Source of the DNA: Segatella copri
GTDB taxonomy: Bacteria; Bacteroidota; Bacteroidia; Bacteroidales; Bacteroidaceae
Direction: 5' to 3'
Length of the DNA stretch: 64,000 nt
Assembly (NCBI RefSeq): GCF_009495355.1
Contig: NZ_VZAD01000072.1
Span: 62,001-126,000 of the forward strand
Below, one piece after another: positions 59,639 to 64,000 of this stretch. How positions within the stretch are numbered: position 1 is the stretch's first letter; every line of letters begins with the position of its first letter. Under the pieces are notes generated by a model. The model had not been told where the DNA came from, did not search any database, and saw only the letters and a program-made list of their open reading frames with translations. The position numbers and the translations under genes were made by a program.

Positions 59639-59881
59639 AGTCGGATAGGGTGCATTCCCTTTCCACTGATTTTTGAGATTTAAGAAGCGTTATGCTTATC
59701 GAAGTACTGGAAACCTAGGAAATTTCCCGACATACTCTAAGATAGCATAGTGGTTCTCACGCATAGCGTGGGCTGCTATTGTTGCATCTATGAGTATGGG
59801 CTTTCCTAGGGCCTCCGGTATTGAGATGTGGGCATTGCAGTTCACGCTTCTCTGTTTAACAAAAAGACCTAATAGGACTGA
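59639..59881 (+). ncRNA. Long rod-shaped structured RNA, 6S-like candidate
   Basis: Nested complementary segments form one long rod: AGTC/GACT (59639/59876), TTTTTG/CAAAAA (59670/59860), GAAGCGT/ACGCTTC (59684/59844), GTACTGG/CCGGTAT with G-U pairs (59704/59815), CCTAGGAAA/TTTCCTAGG (59714/59802), CATACTC/GAGTATG (59731/59792), TAGCA/TGCTA (59743/59774) and CACGC/GCGTG (59758/59766). Large internal loops separate the outer helices. Size (about 240 nt), strong promoter and rod-with-bubbles shape suggest a Bacteroidales 6S-type RNA. It could instead be a long leader of the gene starting at 59906. RNase P, tmRNA and SRP signatures are absent. Confidence 0.55.
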
Positions 59882-59905
59882 AAGGCCAAGAAAAGGGAGT
59901 ATCTA

Positions 59906-60196
59906 ATGAAGTATTTGAAGATAATCCTAGCGGTATTATTGTTATTGTGTTTACTAGATATGCCTTATGGTTTTTACATATTAATAAGGTATATGTCAAC
60001 TGTCGTGTTTGGTTATATGGCGTATTCTTATTATCAAAACAATAAAAAGGAATTTGCTGTAGCAAGTGGGGCATTGGCTATATTGTTTCAGCCCTTTGTT
60101 AAATTAGCTTTGGGAAGGTGTGTGTGGAATTTTGTAGATATTATAATAGCTATAGGGTTAATTATAACAGTTTTACTAACTAATCAAGAAAAATAA
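59906..60196 (+). CDS. Small three-TM membrane protein (DUF6804-like)
   Basis: This 96-residue protein has three hydrophobic segments. The opening ILAVLLLLCLLDMPYGFYILIRY resembles small Bacteroidota proteins of the DUF6804 group; this is tentative. It begins 25 bp after the last helix of the structured RNA, with GGGAG before the ATG, and ends 1 bp before the next gene, so it is the first cistron of the operon that follows. Confidence 0.6.
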   Translation: MKYLKIILAVLLLLCLLDMPYGFYILIRYMSTVVFGYMAYSYYQNNKKEFAVASGALAILFQPFVKLALGRCVWNFVDIIIAIGLIITVLLTNQEK

Positions 60197-60197
60197 C

Positions 60198-62180
60198 ATG
60201 AAAAGTTTAAATAAGAATAAATATACTCTTGCTTGTGTGATTTGTTTGCTAATTGCAATAATATCCATAATCTATGTATCCAATATTGTACCGACCTTGA
60301 AGGTGGAGTTGACATTAAAGGAACATAATGAGAAGTTTTTTGTTAATTTTGACAAAGAACAATTTTCTGTGTTGAAGAGCTCGCATTATTTTGACAAGAA
60401 AGAAACTAAGGATAATTCTGAGCAACTGAAAGAAATTGGACCAATACCAGAGGGAAAGTTTGTTTCTTCTTTTAATGGAAAAGGAGAGGGAATATATGGG
60501 TATTGGAAACCTTATTTGGCAATGGGAAGTAGAGCTGTTTATTATACAGAAAAAGTTCCTCAGAGATATTTGAGTGGAGAGATTATAAGAGATTTTTGGG
60601 GACGTATCGAATATGAGGAAGTTGAAAAGGTGAAATATGTCAATGAGCCATATTGGGATAGTCGCTATACCACAATACCTTATGAATATACATATACTTT
60701 TTCTGTTTTAGACTTGTCAGACTCGATTTCATCAATTGCTTCTGATAGTATTTATTCAATTCGTACTAAACAGTTTGCAAAACAATTAACTTCATATAAA
60801 AACTGGAAATTCTCACCAAATCAAGTGAAATGCAAAAGAAATGCAAATTGGGCTACATTTTATATGTCAGTTCTTCCTAAAAATAAAGATGCGGTTGTTT
60901 TTCAGTCTAAAGACGAAAAAGGAATTTCAGTAATACGTATTGTATATTTTGCAAATAGAAAGGCTTATGTATTGGATGTGCATAGTCCGTATGAATTGAT
61001 AGAAAAAGCTAATGCAATAATGGAAACTTTTACAACTTTCTATCTTCAAGATTACAATGATATGGTTAGTATGAGATTACTATTGACCATATTGGGCAGC
61101 ATCGCGTTTGTGGTATTTGGACTTATCTGTTTATTGATACCAAAAATTGTTTTACGAAATAGAGAAACTGTCTTCCCAAAGCAAGCTAAATATTTGATTC
61201 GTTATGCACGTGTCATGTGGCTTGTGAATATTATTTGTGTTTTTGCGGATGTTTACCCTATTTTTACAGGTGAACTTCGTCAAGATAGTTATTGGTGGAA
61301 TATATTCTTGCTGTTCTTATGCGCAGTGGGGATGAATATATTCACTAATATGTATGTTGTAAATAAGGCGAAAGCTGAAAATGAGTTTGATTATTTGATT
61401 CCCAAATGGCTAAAATTTTATCTAATCAAAAGGCATATAACTGATGCGGAATATAAAAGCGTTGTAGTCTTTTTGCTATATCCGTTTTTTATATTGGGTA
61501 ACTTACCATTTGGAATTTGTGTCTTGGGGTATATATTGCCAGTTGCTATTCTGTCAGTCATATTGATGGAAGTACGTATTTTCTCAAAGTGGACTCATGA
61601 AGATACGAATGGTAATAATTCTAATGAGGTTGAAGAATTAGGAGTGTTCAAAGATTATTATTTACTACTGGATATAAATAGGGATGCTTCTGAGATGGAT
61701 ATTGACATTGCTTTTAATAAAGCAATGGCTAAATATAACTCAAGAACAGACGCTAAATTGTACAGTGAAGTTTATAAGCGTAATATACAGGAGGCTTATC
61801 GTGTATTGAGTTCAACTAATCGATTAAAGCCTGAATATGATAAAGAATTTGATGCTTATCGTAAATCAAATATGATAAATTATCAATTCTTAGATGTTAA
61901 TACTCAAAAGGATATAGCAATTATACAAGGAGAAATACATAATGCCAATTCGAATGCAAGTCATTCAAAGAGAAAAGGCAAGGTTCATAATATTATACTT
62001 GTGGCATTGTTATCTGTAGTATTGGCAGCTATTATATTTGTATTGTTGCATTTCGGCTCACATAGTTCACGTTATTTGACAAACACAGAGCCTGATGCTC
62101 CTCTTATTATGCCTTCAGAAGATTTTTCTGGCATTGGTGGTCCTTTCGACCCAAGGGATGATGACGACTTTGGACAATGA
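60198..62180 (+). CDS. Multi-TM protein with degenerate J domain
   Basis: This 660-residue protein has an N-terminal TM (about 10-30), a large extracytoplasmic part (about 31-290), a membrane region of five or six helices (about 295-470), and a cytoplasmic J-domain-like segment at about 490-555 (YYLLLDINRDASEMDIDIAFNKAMAKYN, then AYRVLSSTNRLKPEYDKEFDAY). The HPD tripeptide that J domains need to stimulate DnaK is absent. A further TM near residue 605 precedes an acidic tail. It starts 1 bp after the previous gene. The role is unknown; a membrane scaffold is possible. Codon use is AT-rich compared with genes at 47-53 kb. Confidence 0.6.
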   Translation: MKSLNKNKYTLACVICLLIAIISIIYVSNIVPTLKVELTLKEHNEKFFVNFDKEQFSVLKSSHYFDKKETKDNSEQLKEIGPIPEGKFVSSFNGKGEGIYGYWKPYLAMGSRAVYYTEKVPQRYLSGEIIRDFWGRIEYEEVEKVKYVNEPYWDSRYTTIPYEYTYTFSVLDLSDSISSIASDSIYSIRTKQFAKQLTSYKNWKFSPNQVKCKRNANWATFYMSVLPKNKDAVVFQSKDEKGISVIRIVYFANRKAYVLDVHSPYELIEKANAIMETFTTFYLQDYNDMVSMRLLLTILGSIAFVVFGLICLLIPKIVLRNRETVFPKQAKYLIRYARVMWLVNIICVFADVYPIFTGELRQDSYWWNIFLLFLCAVGMNIFTNMYVVNKAKAENEFDYLIPKWLKFYLIKRHITDAEYKSVVVFLLYPFFILGNLPFGICVLGYILPVAILSVILMEVRIFSKWTHEDTNGNNSNEVEELGVFKDYYLLLDINRDASEMDIDIAFNKAMAKYNSRTDAKLYSEVYKRNIQEAYRVLSSTNRLKPEYDKEFDAYRKSNMINYQFLDVNTQKDIAIIQGEIHNANSNASHSKRKGKVHNIILVALLSVVLAAIIFVLLHFGSHSSRYLTNTEPDAPLIMPSEDFSGIGGPFDPRDDDDFGQ

Positions 62181-62203
62181 TTGAACAGAATAAATAGCAA
62201 GTT

Positions 62204-63067
62204 ATGAGACGGATATTGATTTTACTCGGTTTTGTATTAGAATGGGTCATATTTTGTTTGCTTCTTATTGTGTTTGGATTAGTAATTTTGATTATTACGA
62301 GGATTAATGATGCTTATGTGTCTAAACTTCCTCCTTTAAATGACCCTGAGTTGGAGTTGGCAGTAAAGGGCGTGAATGAACAGCTTCCTTTAGAAATATC
62401 TGATGGAGTTGTGATGAAAAGTCTGGAACTAAAGGATTCTGCTGTGGTAAGTACAATGGAAATAGATGAAACTAAATATCCATTTGAAGATTTTTTGCAG
62501 AATAAAGACTTGAAAAAGCGTTTGATGATGGCAAATATCGCAAAAAGTTCTCCTTTTAAGTCCTGTAGCTATGCTGATTTTGCAAATAAGGGATATTCTG
62601 CAAAAACGATAATCAAAGGAATTCAGTCACATAGGGAAATAGTGTTAGTAGCAACACCTGAGGAAATTAAAAATGCATCTAAAACGTCTTCTACTCAAAG
62701 AGAACAATTGGATTTGTATTTGAATAGTATCAAGGGAAGTCTTCCAAATAAAGTTGACGATGGACTAATTTTTTCAGATGTGGATATAAAGGGAAAACTG
62801 TTTGTTATGTTTTATACCATAGATGAAAAAATGTATGATATGAAAGAAGTTGATAAAAATAAGAATGAATTTAAAAATAATGTAGAAAAAGATCTCAAGA
62901 CAGAAGGTGAGTTGATAAAGTTAGCTTCACTTCTTGTTCCTTTGGATATGTCCCTTAGAGTTAGTTATGTTGGTTCTCTTTCTAAAGAGCAAGTCAATGT
63001 TGACATACCATCTTCTTATTTAAAAGAAGTCGTTTTAGATAATCGACTTTCCAATCATTTCAAATAA
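62204..63067 (+). CDS. Single-TM exported protein, unknown function
   Basis: This 287-residue protein has an N-terminal TM (about 5-30: LILLGFVLEWVIFCLLLIVFGLVILIITR) and an otherwise soluble, lysine-rich extracytoplasmic part. Two similar segments, LELAVKGVNEQLPLEISDGVVMKSLELKD and LYLNSIKGSLPNKVDDGLIFSDVDIKG, suggest an internal duplication (about residues 46-130 and 166-260). No family is recognised. It belongs to the operon from 59906. Confidence 0.65.
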   Translation: MRRILILLGFVLEWVIFCLLLIVFGLVILIITRINDAYVSKLPPLNDPELELAVKGVNEQLPLEISDGVVMKSLELKDSAVVSTMEIDETKYPFEDFLQNKDLKKRLMMANIAKSSPFKSCSYADFANKGYSAKTIIKGIQSHREIVLVATPEEIKNASKTSSTQREQLDLYLNSIKGSLPNKVDDGLIFSDVDIKGKLFVMFYTIDEKMYDMKEVDKNKNEFKNNVEKDLKTEGELIKLASLLVPLDMSLRVSYVGSLSKEQVNVDIPSSYLKEVVLDNRLSNHFK

Positions 63068-63092
63068 TATAAACATTTTTTAATATACGGTT

Positions 63093-63542
63093 ATGACATT
63101 TTTCAATTCAATTAAAATGTGTTACATGAAGTCTTTTGATTTTAAGGGAAGAGCTTCAAAGAGTGAGTATTGGTGGTTCTGGCTGGTTCAGGTCCCTATT
63201 ACTTTTATAGCATTGGGGGCATTGGGGACTTGGAACTCCGAAAAGTTTGATGTACTGTCTGGAGTGTTTTTAGGAATTACTATAGCCTCTATTCCTGCTA
63301 ACCTTTCTTCTATGATACGTAGATTTCATGATGCGGGATTAAGTACTAAGCAATGTCTAAAGAAATTGTTTTATGCGGTAGCCCCATTCCTTTTTGCTGT
63401 CAATTTAATGACAAAGATCGATCTTTTTTCTTCTTTTGCTGTAGTACTCTTAATAGCATTATTATTTTCGGCAGTCTCATTTTTCCTGTTGTTCATCATA
63501 TTGATAGGAGACAGTGTATATGAAGATGAAGAAGAGGAATAA
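63093..63542 (+). CDS. DUF805 membrane protein
   Basis: This 149-residue protein has the DUF805 start FDFKGRASKSEYWWFWLVQ (about 12-30) and the SSMIRRFHDAGLS motif near residue 75, with four TM helices and an acidic tail (YEDEEEE). DUF805 proteins are small inner-membrane proteins of unknown function found in many stress or phage-related operons. It follows the previous gene by 25 bp. Confidence 0.85.
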   Translation: MTFFNSIKMCYMKSFDFKGRASKSEYWWFWLVQVPITFIALGALGTWNSEKFDVLSGVFLGITIASIPANLSSMIRRFHDAGLSTKQCLKKLFYAVAPFLFAVNLMTKIDLFSSFAVVLLIALLFSAVSFFLLFIILIGDSVYEDEEEE

Positions 63543-63650
63543 GGGATAAAGTCGTTCGCAAGCCTTGCGAATGAAAAAACAAGGCTTGCTGATACAACTT
63601 ATCGATTTTTTGTTTAATTTTGCAATCGATATTAATAATGCTACTATAAT

Positions 63651-63959
63651 ATGGGAAATGATACAGAAAATATAAAGATATTGTGCATCGGTGTCGGTGG
63701 GGCTGGCACTAATGTAATCAATCGTATGAAGGATATTGGTATTCCGAATGCAGAGTTTCTGACATTTGGAGGATATCGCTATGACTATAGCCATCCCGAA
63801 ATTCCTCATTATAATCTTATAGAAGTCAATGAAATAGATAGCTTGCCTGATTCTGGGCCAAAGGTCTTTGAAAGGTTGGCTAATAATGTTGCCGATGATA
63901 TAAAGGAAGTTCTTTTGTGTCATTTAAACTCTCGTAAGTTAGAAAATGAAAGAGTGTAA
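63651..63959 (+). CDS. Short FtsZ-like N-terminal domain protein
   Basis: This 102-residue protein begins with a strand-loop-helix very like FtsZ: NIKILCIGVGGAGTNVINRMKDIG, then AEFLTFGG where FtsZ has its FIAINTD strand. The FtsZ GTPase tubulin signature GGGTGTG and the rest of the protein are missing; the stop at 63957-63959 follows soon after. It has its own -7 element (TAATTTTG at 63615-63622) flanked by ATCGAT words. It may be a compact nucleotide-binding protein, a truncated tubulin-like gene, or the first part of a frameshifted gene continuing past the window. Confidence 0.55.
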   Translation: MGNDTENIKILCIGVGGAGTNVINRMKDIGIPNAEFLTFGGYRYDYSHPEIPHYNLIEVNEIDSLPDSGPKVFERLANNVADDIKEVLLCHLNSRKLENERV

Positions 63960-64000
63960 ATATTGGATAGTTGTATTGCTACAGCTATGCTTTCTTTCTA

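Noticed and set aside
59697-59898. Minus-strand open frame of about 65 codons through the structured RNA that reads rather protein-like (LGKPILIDATIAAHAM, YAILEYVGKFPRF).
   Set aside because: The stretch coincides with perfectly nested helices and a plus-strand promoter, it has no start codon or upstream signals, and palindromic RNA genes easily leave open antisense frames.
1-64000. tRNA, rRNA and CRISPR arrays.
   Set aside because: No cloverleaf with a TTCGANTC arm, no rRNA core sequence and no regularly spaced repeat-spacer series was seen on reading both strands.

Overview
The window looks like chromosomal DNA of a gut or oral Bacteroidales bacterium, most likely of the Prevotella/Segatella group. 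Many genes are preceded by the Bacteroidota -7 element TAnnTTTG (for example TATCTTTG, TATTTTTG, TACTTTTG) rather than a sigma70 -10 box. The gene families agree: an ECF sigma/DUF4974 anti-sigma/STN-TonB receptor set, a DUF2807 protein, DUF4254 beside a family 9 glycosyltransferase, a GH3-like protein, an Ig-like lipoprotein and DUF3108. No rRNA, tRNA or CRISPR array was recognised.

Layout. 1-5.2 kb: the C-terminal part of an SNF2 helicase, dinD, a decayed 3' fragment of polA with a nonsense codon, and an AbiEi/AbiEii type IV toxin-antitoxin pair. 5.2-9.1 kb: an ECF sigma, compact anti-sigma and STN-type TonB receptor operon. 9.1-12.8 kb: copy A of a transcribed 114-bp intergenic element, a membrane-anchored AraC regulator, a lipoprotein, a small membrane protein and a YiiX-like papain-fold protein. 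12.8-22.6 kb: mutS, a calcineurin-like phosphoesterase, rubredoxin plus superoxide reductase, and a minus-strand operon of U32 peptidase, sufE, a SpoU methyltransferase and a YejM-like sulfatase-family protein. 22.6-25.1 kb: a degraded mobilizable element whose MobV relaxase has lost its catalytic centre, followed by a stand-alone HARE-HTH protein and small unknown genes. 25.2-34.3 kb: a nine-gene minus-strand ABC/efflux operon headed by an ABC pair and a YtrA-type GntR regulator and ending in a MacB-type exporter with HlyD and TolC partners.

34.3-41.1 kb is the most unusual accessory block. It holds 23-bp tandem repeats, a WYL regulator, a UDG-fold-like protein, a HAD phosphatase of the RNA-repair (SAK) type, a large SEL1/LRR protein, an internally deleted second copy of the HAD gene with a duplicated promoter/leader, a W-rich repeat protein and a HigBA-type module. 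The duplicated HAD-tail/promoter/leader suggests that different repeat proteins are joined downstream of a common 5' module.

41.1-44.7 kb: copy B of the 114-bp element followed by a strong hairpin, a hemolysin III family protein, a candidate minus-strand small RNA, a MITE-like inverted repeat, nadA, and a cluster of DnaA boxes that is a candidate oriC. 44.7-54.2 kb: mostly housekeeping genes (glycosyltransferase 9, DUF4254, acpP-fabF-rnc, GH3-like, Ig-like lipoprotein, DUF3108). 54.2-57.5 kb: a response regulator, a degenerate CPBP-like membrane protein and a histidine kinase, with two copies of an OmpR-type direct-repeat site. 57.5-64 kb: a YhcG-type nuclease bracketed by a 36-bp direct repeat, a long rod-shaped structured RNA (6S-like), a membrane-protein operon with a degenerate J domain and DUF805, and a short protein resembling only the N-terminus of FtsZ.
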